A DNA stretch of 64,000 nucleotides from Malikia sp. Lineage in GTDB: Bacteria; Pseudomonadota; Gammaproteobacteria; Burkholderiales; Burkholderiaceae_C. The notes under the pieces were generated by a model. It was given only the letters and a program-made list of their open reading frames with translations. It did not search any database and was not told the DNA's origin. The stretch is taken from positions 1 to 64,000 of the forward strand of contig NZ_JAQTZS010000014.1 of the NCBI RefSeq assembly GCF_028687635.1, written 5' to 3'. Positions 17,394 through 25,631 of the stretch are shown in pieces. The stretch's first letter is position 1. Each line of letters begins with the position of its first letter. Position numbers and translations under genes: made by a program.

Positions 17394-18050
17394 ATGAATT
17401 TAGTGAAGTCAAAACAACGTGTCGCAGACCACGGTGAGGTATTCACGCCTGCGTGGATGATCGAAGTGATGCTCGACCTCGTGAAGGAGGAGACAGAGCG
17501 TATCGACTCTCGCTTCCTTGAGCCAGCGTGCGGGAGCGGCAACTTCATCGCACAAATCCTACGGCGCAAGCTCGCTGCTGTGGAACTCAAATATGGCAAG
17601 TCTGACTTCGAGCGGCGGCATTACGCACTGCTCGCGTTGATGTGCATCTACGGCATCGAACTGCTGCCGGACAACATCGCAGAGTGCCGCGCCAATGCGC
17701 TGGAAATATTTGCCGAGTACATCAAGCTCAATGAGACAGACGACCTGTATCGGGCTGCATCGCATGTGCTGTCGCAGAACGTCGTGAACGGGGATGCGCT
17801 GACCATGCGCGCGCAAGACGGCCAGCCTATCACCTTTGCCGAATGGGGTTACCTGGGAAAGGGTAAGTACCAGCGGCGCGATTTCCGCTTCGACACTTTG
17901 ACCGGATCGTCGGCTTTCAGCGCTGAGGACTCGCTCTTTGCCCATCTGGGCAAGCACGAAATCTTCACGCCGACAAAAACCTATCCGCCCATGAGCGTGA
18001 GCGAACTGGCTGCCGCTGCGCGCGGAGACAGCCCGGTGGAGGGCGCATGA
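17394..18050 (+). CDS. N6-adenine methylase-like protein, SAM-binding half (first gene of restriction-like operon)
   Basis: A 218-residue protein. The opening HGEVFTPAWMIEVMLDLV is the entry segment of type I/Eco57I adenine methylases. Motif I follows as FLEPACGSGNFIAQIL (E43-PACGSG). YGIELLPDNI fits motif II and VVNGDALTM motif III. The catalytic NPPY motif IV is absent; the place where it should be reads FAEWGYLGKG. The C-terminal 60 residues match nothing I know. It is thus shorter than a working methylase and probably needs a partner. Its TGA overlaps the ATG of the next gene (ATGA). Base composition is visibly less GC-rich than the flanking kinase gene, suggesting transfer. Start at 17394 because the earlier in-frame start (17355) has no support. 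Confidence 0.75.
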   Translation: MNLVKSKQRVADHGEVFTPAWMIEVMLDLVKEETERIDSRFLEPACGSGNFIAQILRRKLAAVELKYGKSDFERRHYALLALMCIYGIELLPDNIAECRANALEIFAEYIKLNETDDLYRAASHVLSQNVVNGDALTMRAQDGQPITFAEWGYLGKGKYQRRDFRFDTLTGSSAFSAEDSLFAHLGKHEIFTPTKTYPPMSVSELAAAARGDSPVEGA

Positions 18051-19627
18051 CCCAAGCCAGTTTTTCGCTACGTGGTCGCAACCCGGATGTGCTGACCTGC
18101 ATCGCCAACCTGTCTAACGATGAGGTGTTCACGCCGCCCGAGCTGGCCAACCGCATGCTGGACATGCTGGCGCAGGCCTGGGCTGCCGACCATGATGGCG
18201 CCAACCTGTGGGCGGACAAAACCGTCAGGTTTCTTGACCCGTTCACTAAATCGGGTGTATTTCTGCGCGAGATCACCAGCCGCCTTGTCGACGGGCTGGC
18301 ACAGGAGGTTCCGGATCTGCGGGAACGCGTGAACCACATTCTTGCCAAGCAGGTTTTCGGCATCGGGATCACGCGATTGACCAGTCTGCTGGCTCGGCGC
18401 AGCGTGTATTGCTCCAAGCATGCCAATGGTGCGCATTCAGTTGCCAAAGGATTCAGCAGCGAGGCTGGAAACATCTGGTTCGAGCGGACAGAACACACCT
18501 GGGCCAATGACAAATGCGCGTATTGCGGAGCAAGCCAATCGAGCTATGACCGTGGACAGAGGCTGGAAACCCACGCTTACGCATTCATTCACACTGACAG
18601 CATCAAGACTCGGATGGCCGAGTTGTTTGGAAACGATATGCAGTTCGACGTTATCATCGGAAATCCACCGTATCAACTCGGTTCGGATGGTGGCACACGA
18701 GATGTGCCGATTTACCAGCACTTCGTTGAGCAAGCGAAGAAACTCGAACCACGTTTTCTGACTATGATCATTCCGTCGCGGTGGATGGCTGCGGGTCTTG
18801 GTCTGAACGAATTTCGCCAAGCAATGCTCGGGGATCGGCATATGCGTGCACTCATCGACTATCCAGCAGCAAGCGAAGTGTTCCCTGGTGTCGAAGTCAA
18901 GGCCGGCGTTTGCTATTTCCTGTGGGACGCGGCCCACAACGACGACTGCACAGTGACGACCATACGGGGAGAGGATGTTGTTGGCCCGACAAAACGCAAT
19001 CTTGGCGAGTACGACGTGTTTGTGCGGGACTCACGTGCCATGTCAATTCTCCGAAAAGTACGTAAGCACGGCGAACCGTCCATCAAATCGATTCTTGCTC
19101 GCGACAAGGAGTTTGGCTGGACATCCAACTTCGACGGTTTTCATGAGGTGAATAGCGCAGGCGATTTGCCGCTTTATTACATTCGGACGATGAAACGCAG
19201 CGTGGGCTACATTGCTCGCGAGGCGGTTACAAAGAGTACACATCTCATTGATACGTGGAAGGTTCTCGTTCCCAAAGCCTACAACGGCGGCGACGGTGTG
19301 CCCCATCAGGTTTTGGGTAGACCACTTATTTCCCCATCGCCGTCGGTTTGTACGCAGTCATTCCTCTTTTTCTATGTCGGTTCGGAGAAGGAGGCGGATA
19401 GTCTTCAGTCGTATTACACGACTCGATTCTTCCGTTTCCTGACCTCGTTGCGGAAGATTACTCAGGATGCGACACACTCTGCTTACACATGGGTTCCTAT
19501 CCAGCAGTGGGATCGCTCATGGACAGATGATGCCCTTTACGAGAAGTACAGCATCACGAAGCAGGAGCAGGCTTACATTGAGTCTCAAGTCAGGGCAATG
19601 ATTCTTGAGAGTGGCGCTGATGAGTAG
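18047..19627 (+). CDS. Eco57I-type N6-adenine methylase, catalytic NPPY subunit with zinc-binding insert
   Basis: A 526-residue protein. It opens with NDEVFTPPELANRMLDML, like the preceding gene. Motif I is altered to LDPFTKSGVFLREI (D64), lacking the usual glycine-rich ACGSG. About 140 residues separate it from the catalytic motif IV VIIGNPPYQL (N206). That stretch contains a CSKH segment and KCAYCGAS, a likely zinc knuckle, then ETHAYAFIH. After NPPY come the methylase motifs FLTMIIPSRWMAAG and VKAGVCYFLW. The C-terminal half (about 290-500) has no recognised domain and may be the target-recognition region. It overlaps both neighbours, so all three proteins are probably made from one mRNA. 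Confidence 0.8.
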   Translation: MTQASFSLRGRNPDVLTCIANLSNDEVFTPPELANRMLDMLAQAWAADHDGANLWADKTVRFLDPFTKSGVFLREITSRLVDGLAQEVPDLRERVNHILAKQVFGIGITRLTSLLARRSVYCSKHANGAHSVAKGFSSEAGNIWFERTEHTWANDKCAYCGASQSSYDRGQRLETHAYAFIHTDSIKTRMAELFGNDMQFDVIIGNPPYQLGSDGGTRDVPIYQHFVEQAKKLEPRFLTMIIPSRWMAAGLGLNEFRQAMLGDRHMRALIDYPAASEVFPGVEVKAGVCYFLWDAAHNDDCTVTTIRGEDVVGPTKRNLGEYDVFVRDSRAMSILRKVRKHGEPSIKSILARDKEFGWTSNFDGFHEVNSAGDLPLYYIRTMKRSVGYIAREAVTKSTHLIDTWKVLVPKAYNGGDGVPHQVLGRPLISPSPSVCTQSFLFFYVGSEKEADSLQSYYTTRFFRFLTSLRKITQDATHSAYTWVPIQQWDRSWTDDALYEKYSITKQEQAYIESQVRAMILESGADE

Positions 19628-22157
19628 GCCCATTGAGGACATCCTCACCCCCAAGCCCGATGCCCGCCCACGCATCTACGCCTACGCGATTGCCGATTCA
19701 GCGCACAAAGACCTGCTCAAGGTGGGCCAGACGATCCGGGACGTGAAGCGGCGGGTGGCCGAACAGCTCAAGACCGCCGCCATCCAGAACTTCACCATCG
19801 AATTGGAAGAACTGGGAGAGCGAGAAGACGGTTCCATCTTTTCCGACCACGAGGTGCGCGCGGCTCTGGTCAAAAAGGGCTTCGAGAACACCCAGCTGGA
19901 GTGGATGCGCTGCACGGTGGCCGACGTGAGAACCGTGCTCGCCGAGCTGCGCACCGGCCAGAAGTTCAGTGGCACGCACCACGAAAGCTTCGGCATGCGC
20001 GACGAGCAGGCCGAGGCAGTGAACAAGACGTTTGACTACTACCAGTCGATCTGGGCCGAAAACCCCGACGCCGCGCCGCGCTTCCTGTGGAATGCCAAAA
20101 TGCGCTTTGGCAAGACTTTCACCAGCTACCAGTTGGCAAAAAAGCTCAACACCAAGCGCGTGCTGGTGTTGACCTTCAAGCCGGCTGTCGAGGACGCATG
20201 GCAGACCGACTTGGAAAGCCATGTTGATTTCGACGGCTGGCAATACCTCTCGCGCTCATCGGGCAGCGACCCGACGCAGATCGACCGCAACAAGCCGGTG
20301 GTGTATTTCGGGTCATTTCAAGATTTGTTGGGGCGTGATGCTGCGGGTAATATCAAGGCTCGCAACGAGTGGCTGCACACGGTGAACTGGGATCTGGTGG
20401 TTTTTGACGAATACCACTTTGGTGCCTGGCGCGACACGGCCAAGGAACTGTTCGAGGGCGAGGACGATGCGGTTGCAAAGAAGGAGGCCAAGCTGGAATA
20501 CGCCGGTGAACTGGAGGGCGTCAACGAAGACCTGATTGTGTTGTCCGAGCGGGAAGACGAGTTCCTGCCCATCACGACCCGGGCCTATTTGTACCTGTCG
20601 GGTACACCTTTCAAGGCGTTGGCCACTGGCGAGTTCATCGAGGAACAAATCTTCAACTGGACCTACACCGATGAGCAGCATGCCAAGGAGGCATTTGCTG
20701 CCGAGCATCCTGGCAAGAGAAATCCCTACGGTGCCTTGCCACAGATGCGCCTGCTAACCTACCAGATGCCCGACGAGTTGTTGGCGGTGGCCAGCGGTGG
20801 GGAATTCGACGAGTTCGACCTCAACGGGTTTTTCGAGGCAACGGGCACTGGCGCGAGCGCGCAGTTCAAGCACAAAAGCGATGTGCAGAAGTGGTTGGAC
20901 ATCATTCGAGGCGGGCATGCAGCTCACTCGATCGAGTTCCTGAAAGCTGGCACACGGCCGCCATTTCCGTATTCGGATGTGCGCCTGCTGCCCTACCTGC
21001 AGCATTCGCTCTGGTTCCTGCCCAATGTGGCAGCCTGCCATGCGATGGCGAATCTACTTGCTGAAAAGCACAATACTTTCTGGTGCGACTACAAGGTCAT
21101 TGTGGCAGCAGGGTCGTCGGCGGGTATTGGCCTGGAGGCCTTGCCGCCAGTGCGCAAGGCCATCGGCAGCGGGTTCGAGACTAAGACCATCACGCTGTCG
21201 TGCGGCAAGCTCACCACGGGCGTGACGGTGCCGCAATGGTCATCCATCCTGATGCTACGTAATCTTAAGTCGCCCGAGACCTACTTTCAGGCGGCATTTC
21301 GTGTCCAGTCGCCGTGGTCCATCAAGAACCCCAACGGTGACAACCCGAACGAGGAGGAGATCCTCAAGCCGGTATGCTTTGTGTTCGACTTCGCGCCGAC
21401 GCGCGCCTTGCGTCAGCTTTCCGAATACGGCATCGGCCTGTCGCCCAACGAGTCCAACCCCGAGAACGCGGTGAAGGATCTTGTGGCCTTCCTGCCGGTG
21501 CTGGCCTACGACGGCGCGAACATGACGCAGATCGACGCGGGCGGCATTCTGGACATCGCGATGGCCGGCACCTCGGCGACGCTCCTGGCCCGCAAGTGGG
21601 AGAGCGCGCTGCTGGTCAACGTGGACAACGGCACGCTGCGGCGCATCCTCGACAGCCCTGAGGCGATGGCGGCGATGGAGCGCATCGAAGGCTGGCGCTC
21701 GCTGGGCGACAACATCATCGAGACCATCATCAACAAGAGCGAGAAGGTCAAGGACCTCAAGAACAAGGCCAAGGACAAGGAACCGTCGAAGCGGGAAAAG
21801 AAGGAGCTGACTGACGCGGAGAGGGAATACAAGTCCAAGCGCAAGCTGGTGCAGGAGAAGCTGATCAAGTTTGCGACGCGCATCCCGGCGTTCATGTACC
21901 TGACCGACTTTCGCGAGAATACGTTGCAGGACGTCATCACCAGGCTGGAGCCGGAGTTGTTCCTTACAGCGACCGGGTTGACGGTGCAGGACTTCCACCT
22001 ACTGGTGCGGCTCAAGGTGTTCAACACCGAGCAGATGAACCAGGCGGTGTTTGCGTTTCGGCGTTACGAAGACGCATCACTGCGCTACACCGGTATCGAC
22101 AGCCACGTTGGCCTCACACACCATGGGCTTTACGACACAGTAGTGGCGCGGGATTGA
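19620..22157 (+). CDS. GIY-YIG nuclease / SF2 helicase fusion, restriction-like subunit
   Basis: An 845-residue protein from the ATG at 19620, which lies in an 8-bp overlap with the preceding stop. Residues about 18-110 resemble a T5orf172/MUG113-type GIY-YIG nuclease: RIYAYAI..., LLKVGQT, then a conserved RRVAEQ and EDGSIFSDHEVR. An SF2 helicase follows: motif I MRFGKTFTS (about 160-168), DExH box as VVFDEYHFG (D263), motif III LYLSGTPF (about 325), and ITLSCGKLTTGVTVPQWSSILMLRN with SPETYFQAAFRVQSPW near residue 560 as motifs V-VI. A lysine-rich coiled segment lies near 710-755. It is probably the DNA-translocating and cleaving part of a restriction or defence complex with the two methylase proteins. 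No HsdS-like protein is present. Confidence 0.8.
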   Translation: MSRPIEDILTPKPDARPRIYAYAIADSAHKDLLKVGQTIRDVKRRVAEQLKTAAIQNFTIELEELGEREDGSIFSDHEVRAALVKKGFENTQLEWMRCTVADVRTVLAELRTGQKFSGTHHESFGMRDEQAEAVNKTFDYYQSIWAENPDAAPRFLWNAKMRFGKTFTSYQLAKKLNTKRVLVLTFKPAVEDAWQTDLESHVDFDGWQYLSRSSGSDPTQIDRNKPVVYFGSFQDLLGRDAAGNIKARNEWLHTVNWDLVVFDEYHFGAWRDTAKELFEGEDDAVAKKEAKLEYAGELEGVNEDLIVLSEREDEFLPITTRAYLYLSGTPFKALATGEFIEEQIFNWTYTDEQHAKEAFAAEHPGKRNPYGALPQMRLLTYQMPDELLAVASGGEFDEFDLNGFFEATGTGASAQFKHKSDVQKWLDIIRGGHAAHSIEFLKAGTRPPFPYSDVRLLPYLQHSLWFLPNVAACHAMANLLAEKHNTFWCDYKVIVAAGSSAGIGLEALPPVRKAIGSGFETKTITLSCGKLTTGVTVPQWSSILMLRNLKSPETYFQAAFRVQSPWSIKNPNGDNPNEEEILKPVCFVFDFAPTRALRQLSEYGIGLSPNESNPENAVKDLVAFLPVLAYDGANMTQIDAGGILDIAMAGTSATLLARKWESALLVNVDNGTLRRILDSPEAMAAMERIEGWRSLGDNIIETIINKSEKVKDLKNKAKDKEPSKREKKELTDAEREYKSKRKLVQEKLIKFATRIPAFMYLTDFRENTLQDVITRLEPELFLTATGLTVQDFHLLVRLKVFNTEQMNQAVFAFRRYEDASLRYTGIDSHVGLTHHGLYDTVVARD

Positions 22158-22290
22158 AAGCCACTGCGTGTTGGATCCAACGGCTGCAATGGTGTGATCG
22201 CAGTCTGTAAGTTCACGCCAGCAGGTACCAACGGAAGTACCAACAAACTGTTGGTATGTCGTGCGATGGGATGATACGGCGTGAGACAAC
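22158..22290. other. Non-coding junction with short direct and inverted repeats
   Basis: No convincing gene. Near 22232-22258 it holds two copies of GTACCAAC six to ten bases apart and an inverted GTTGGTA. Such clusters are often seen beside tRNA-targeting integrase genes, but no integrase is readable on either strand. Probably the edge of the acquired island. Confidence 0.3.
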
Positions 22291-22324
22291 AAAAAAGCCG
22301 CTGTCCCAGGGGAATCAGCGGCTT
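22291..22324 (-). terminator. Rho-independent terminator of tRNA-Gly
   Basis: Read on the minus strand: AAGCCGCTG, a 12-base loop, CAGCGGCTT, then TTTT. It is 35 bases past the tRNA 3' end. It also faces the end of the restriction-like operon on the + strand but has no U-run in that direction. Confidence 0.85.
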
Positions 22325-22358
22325 ATGCGATGTCTTGAGATGGTGTGATGCACCAAGA

Positions 22359-22432
22359 TGGAGCGGGCGATGGGGATCGAACCCACGTCTTGAGCTTGGG
22401 AAGCTCAGGTCCTACCATTGAACGACGCCCGC
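22359..22432 (-). tRNA. tRNA-Gly (anticodon CCC)
   Basis: The minus strand folds into a complete cloverleaf of 71 bases plus an encoded CCA. The acceptor stem is GCGGGCG/CGCCCGC, the anticodon stem TGAGC/GCTCA encloses the loop TTCCCAA (anticodon CCC, complement at 22398-22400), and the T-arm carries GGTTCGATCC. The discriminator is U. It reads GGG glycine codons. A terminator follows on the same strand, and an acquired island ends beside its 3' end. Confidence 0.97.
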
Positions 22433-22462
22433 GATGCGTCCTAGTTTACTGCAGAAATCGCC

Positions 22463-23944
22463 TCACCTGAGGATGTCGCCGATGCAGAGGTACTTGATCT
22501 CGACATAGTCGTCCATGCCAAAATGCGAGCCCTCGCGCCCCAGGCCGGACTGCTTGACGCCGCCGAAGGGTACATGCTCGGTCGCCAGGATGCCGACGTT
22601 GACGCCGACCATGCCGTATTCGAGCGCCTCGCCGACGCGGTAGATGCGGCCGATGTCGCGGCTGTAGAAGTAGCTGGCCAGGCCGAACTCGGTGGCATTG
22701 GCGGCATCGATAGCTTCCTGTTCGGTCTGGAAGCGGAACACCGGCGCGAAGGGGCCGAAGGTTTCCTCGCGCGCGCACAGCATCTCGGGCGTGGCGTCCG
22801 CCACCACGGTGGGCTCGAAGAACTGGCCGCTACCCAGGTCGTGCAGGCGCTTGCCGCCGACCAGCAGTCGCGCACCCCTGGCGAGCGCGTCATCGACATG
22901 GCGCTGCACCTTCTGCAAGGCGGCTTCCTCGATCAGCGGCCCCTGGTTGACACCTTCGTCAAAGCCGTTGCCGACCTTGGCCGTGGCGACCTTGGCGGCG
23001 AACTTCCGCACGAACTCCTCGTAGACGCCATCCTGCACATAGAGCCGGTTGCTGCAGACGCAGGTCTGGCCGGCGTTGCGGAACTTGCTGGCGAAGGCGC
23101 CCTCGACGGCGGAGTCGATGTCGGCGTCATCGAACACGATGAAGGGCGCGTTGCCGCCGAGCTCGAGCGAGAGCTTCTTGATGGTCGGCGCGCATTGCGC
23201 CATCAGGATGCGGCCGACCTCGGTCGAGCCGGTGAAGCTCAGGTGGCGCACGGTATCGCTGGCGCAAAGCACCTTGCCGATAGCGATCGAGTTCTCGGCA
23301 TCGGCGGTCACCACGTTGAATACGCCGGCCGGGATGCCGGCACGATGCGCGAGTTCGGCCGCCGCGAGCGCAGTCAGCGGCGTCAGTTCGGCCGGCTTGA
23401 TCACGACCGGGCAGCCGGCGGCCAGCGCCGGCGCGACCTTGCGTGTGATCATCGCGAGCGGGAAGTTCCAGGGCGTGATCGCGGCGCAGACGCCGATCGG
23501 CTGCTTGAGCACCAGCAGACGGCGGTTGTTGTCGAATTGGGGCAGGGTTTCGCCGTTGACGCGCTTGGCCTCCTCGGCGTACCACTCGACGAAGCTGGCG
23601 CCGTAGGCGACCTCGCCGCGCGTCTCGGCCAGCGGCTTGCCCTGTTCGGCGGTCATCAGCGTGGCCAGGTCCTCCTGGTGCGCCAGCAGCAAGTCGTACC
23701 AGCGGCGCAGGATCTGGCTGCGCTCCTTGGCGGTCTTGTTTTTCCAGGCGGGCCAGGCCGCAGCAGCGGCGGTGATCGCGGCTTGCGCCTCGGCCGGCCC
23801 CAGATTGGCGACATCGGCCAGCTTGAGGCCGGTGGCCGGGTCATGCACGTCAAAGCGCGAACTGCCCGCGACCCACTGGCCATCGATGAAGGCGCCGGTC
23901 TTGAGCAGGGTGGGGTCTTGCAGTCGGTCGAGCGGATGGTTCAT
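22463..23944 (-). CDS. gabD: NAD(P)-dependent succinate-semialdehyde dehydrogenase GabD
   Basis: From its ATG at 23944 the product is 493 residues, normal for GabD. Aldehyde-dehydrogenase landmarks: ITPWNFPLAMITRK, KPAELTPLTALAAAELA, FTGSTEVGR, the general base in LELGGNAPFIVFDDAD, and the catalytic Cys in NAGQTCVCSNR. It oxidises succinate semialdehyde to succinate in the GABA shunt; glutarate semialdehyde is another possible substrate. The ATG has no ribosome-binding site: the 20 bases before it come from the end of an IscB element. The iscB frame continues without a stop into this gene, so GabD may be made as the tail of a 963-residue fusion or depend on re-initiation. Confidence 0.9.
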   Translation of the reverse strand: MNHPLDRLQDPTLLKTGAFIDGQWVAGSSRFDVHDPATGLKLADVANLGPAEAQAAITAAAAAWPAWKNKTAKERSQILRRWYDLLLAHQEDLATLMTAEQGKPLAETRGEVAYGASFVEWYAEEAKRVNGETLPQFDNNRRLLVLKQPIGVCAAITPWNFPLAMITRKVAPALAAGCPVVIKPAELTPLTALAAAELAHRAGIPAGVFNVVTADAENSIAIGKVLCASDTVRHLSFTGSTEVGRILMAQCAPTIKKLSLELGGNAPFIVFDDADIDSAVEGAFASKFRNAGQTCVCSNRLYVQDGVYEEFVRKFAAKVATAKVGNGFDEGVNQGPLIEEAALQKVQRHVDDALARGARLLVGGKRLHDLGSGQFFEPTVVADATPEMLCAREETFGPFAPVFRFQTEQEAIDAANATEFGLASYFYSRDIGRIYRVGEALEYGMVGVNVGILATEHVPFGGVKQSGLGREGSHFGMDDYVEIKYLCIGDILR

Positions 23945-25354
23945 CAGGTTGCGCGGGAAACCTCGGCCTTCAGGCCGGGGAGGCAGAGCGCGTCGTGGAT
24001 CCGCACGACCCTCTCCCGCATCCTTTCTCGTGATGCTCTGTTGTTGAGAATAGCCATAGCCGTCAGCGCGTTGCAGCACTTGGCAGTAGCGGTGTGAGAT
24101 ACCCTGCACCACCTCGGTGCCGGTCTGGATGTTGAAGCTACCCGTGGCACGGACCGCCACCCGGCCCCGATGCACGCCGGCCTTCTTGCCTTGCGGGACG
24201 TCAGCGCGTACCAGATCGCCCGTCTGGAACCCCTTGACCTTCTTGATGCGCGTCAGGTAGCCGCGCGGGAAGCCAAACTTGTCCAGCCGCGTGCGCTGGT
24301 AGCTGCCGCGCCCCGTGCACTTGACGACCAGCGTGGGCCGCTGCCAGCCGGTGACGGCGTTGACCTCGCCCACACAGACTGCATCCAGCGCGTGGGTCTT
24401 GGGGATCTCTAGCTGGTGCCGGTTGAACTTCGTGCACCCGCCGGTGGTGAGCTCGACCGGAAGCCCTGTGGCCTTCAAGGCGTTGGCCAGTGCCCTGCGG
24501 GTGGCGTTGACGGCGGCCGCATCTTTCAGGGGGCGCTTGGCCTGGGCCAATATCCGCGCCAGGCGGGCCGGGTCGTGCGTGAGGAAGTCCTCGATGAGCC
24601 GAGCATCCTTGGCCTGGTTGCACGGCCCGCAGGCCAGCGTCAGGTTGCTCACACGGTTCGAGCCGCCCCGAGCTTTGGGGTGGATGTGCTCGACCTGCAG
24701 CGGGACCTGCGTCGCATCGCAGTAGGCGCACTTGCGGCCCCACTTCTCGAGCAGGTATTCCTTCACTTCAAAGCCCTGCAGCTCCCCTTGCTGGTATGCC
24801 ACCCCCGAGATCTCGGGGTTCTGCATGGCCTGCATATCGAAGCGCACCAGCTCGCTCGAGATCGCGGTGACCGGCGCCCAGCGCTGCAGGCGCTTGACCC
24901 AGGCCATCGTGGTGTCCACGCGGTGCTGCAGGGAGGGCGCCACCCAGCCTTTCGGCTTGCGCCGGTTCAGGAATCGGGGCGCCCTGTAGCGCAGGTTGCC
25001 GCGCCGACGGCGACGCATGGCGCGGCGAGCGGTCAACGCCTCCGAAATCTGCCGCCCCCGATGTACCAGCTCCAGCAGGTTGAGCACGGCGGCCGCGCGC
25101 TGGATCTCGCCTATGGACTCGACGACCGTCTCCGTCTCGCGCACCAGTGCCAGTCCTGTGGCTTTGCTGCCAGGGTCGAGCTTGACACGCAGCGTCTGCA
25201 GGGCGCAGGTCGCCACCTCGCGGTCGACCAGGCGGATGACGAAGGGCACCAAGCGGTGCACGCGCGCCCGTCCCCGCTCTAGCAGCAAGCGAGCTCGCTT
25301 TTCCGTGCAGGGCATCAAAGGCTTCCCGCGCTTGTCCAATACCAGAACTGACAC
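23945..25354 (-). CDS. iscB: IscB RNA-guided nuclease, reading in frame into gabD
   Basis: The GTG start at 25354 is preceded by AAAGGA. PLMP domain at residues 12-15 (KPLMP), RuvC-I D60 in VKLDPGSKATG, arginine-rich bridge helix (about 110-135), RuvC-II E168 in ISSELV, HNH domain with C209/C212, H223 in EHIHP, N233/N237 and C242/C245, and RuvC-III D324 in THALDAVCVG. All expected catalytic residues are present. IscB uses an omega RNA to cut DNA and is the ancestor of Cas9. Residues 450-470 are the translated right-end hairpin (LPPRPEGRGF). There is no stop codon: the frame runs on into gabD to 22463, 963 codons in all. Length without GabD (470) is usual for IscB. Confidence 0.92.
23964..23977. 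repeat. Right-end subterminal hairpin of the IscB element
   Basis: CGGCCTTCAGGCCG, an imperfect palindrome followed by GGG on the + strand. With the left-end copy it shares CGGCCTTYAGGCCGGGG in the same orientation, as expected for the hairpins bound by an IS200/IS605 TnpA. It is translated as part of the iscB C terminus. Confidence 0.8.
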
Positions 25355-25359
25355 ATAAA

Positions 25360-25617
25360 TCCTTTCGCCCTTACGGGCCTGGTAACAGCTACCTCGCGGT
25401 AGCGCTCTCCTCGACCATGTTGTGCAGCAGGTGGCGCTTTCGCGCCGGCAGCCGCCCGTTTTGTGCTTACCCGAAGCGTGTCTGCAGCGGCTACTTCCAG
25501 GGCCTGGCGCTGAGGCAGCACGCCAGGGTGGGTCTACGGTCTTCTACACAACGCAAGCACCTTGCGGTGCTCGGTCTGGTCAATCTCAGACCAGCAAGGC
25601 GTTAACCCTGCAAGCTT
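25360..25617 (-). ncRNA. Predicted omega RNA of IscB
   Basis: The 260 bases between the left-end hairpin and iscB have no supported gene but hold a string of hairpins: GGTCTG/CAGACC (25573-25592), AGCACC/GGTGCT (25556-25571), CTGGCG/CGCCAG (25504-25526), GCTT/AAGC (25465-25477), GGCGC/GCGCC (25433-25446), CTACC/GGTAG (25389-25402) and GCCC/GGGC (25368-25379). This is where IscB omega RNAs lie, directly upstream of and in the same sense as iscB. The guide would come from the DNA just outside the left end, near the metallo-beta-lactamase stop codon. RNA ends are estimated. Confidence 0.7.
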
Positions 25618-25631
25618 CGGCCTTTAGGCCG
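25618..25631. repeat. Left-end subterminal hairpin of the IscB element
   Basis: CGGCCTTTAGGCCG followed by GGGG. It differs from the right-end copy in a single loop base and has the same orientation. Confidence 0.8.

Noticed and set aside
17344-17394. Second copy of the tRNA-Gly 3' end as the other attachment site of the island
   Set aside because: No stretch matching the tRNA end found near the left edge of the operon.
22077-22292. 71-codon minus-strand frame as an integrase remnant
   Set aside because: Lies partly inside the helicase gene, has no tyrosine-recombinase motif and no ribosome-binding site.
25315-25521. 68-codon minus-strand frame across the start of iscB
   Set aside because: Out of frame with iscB and within the structured omega-RNA region; no protein features.
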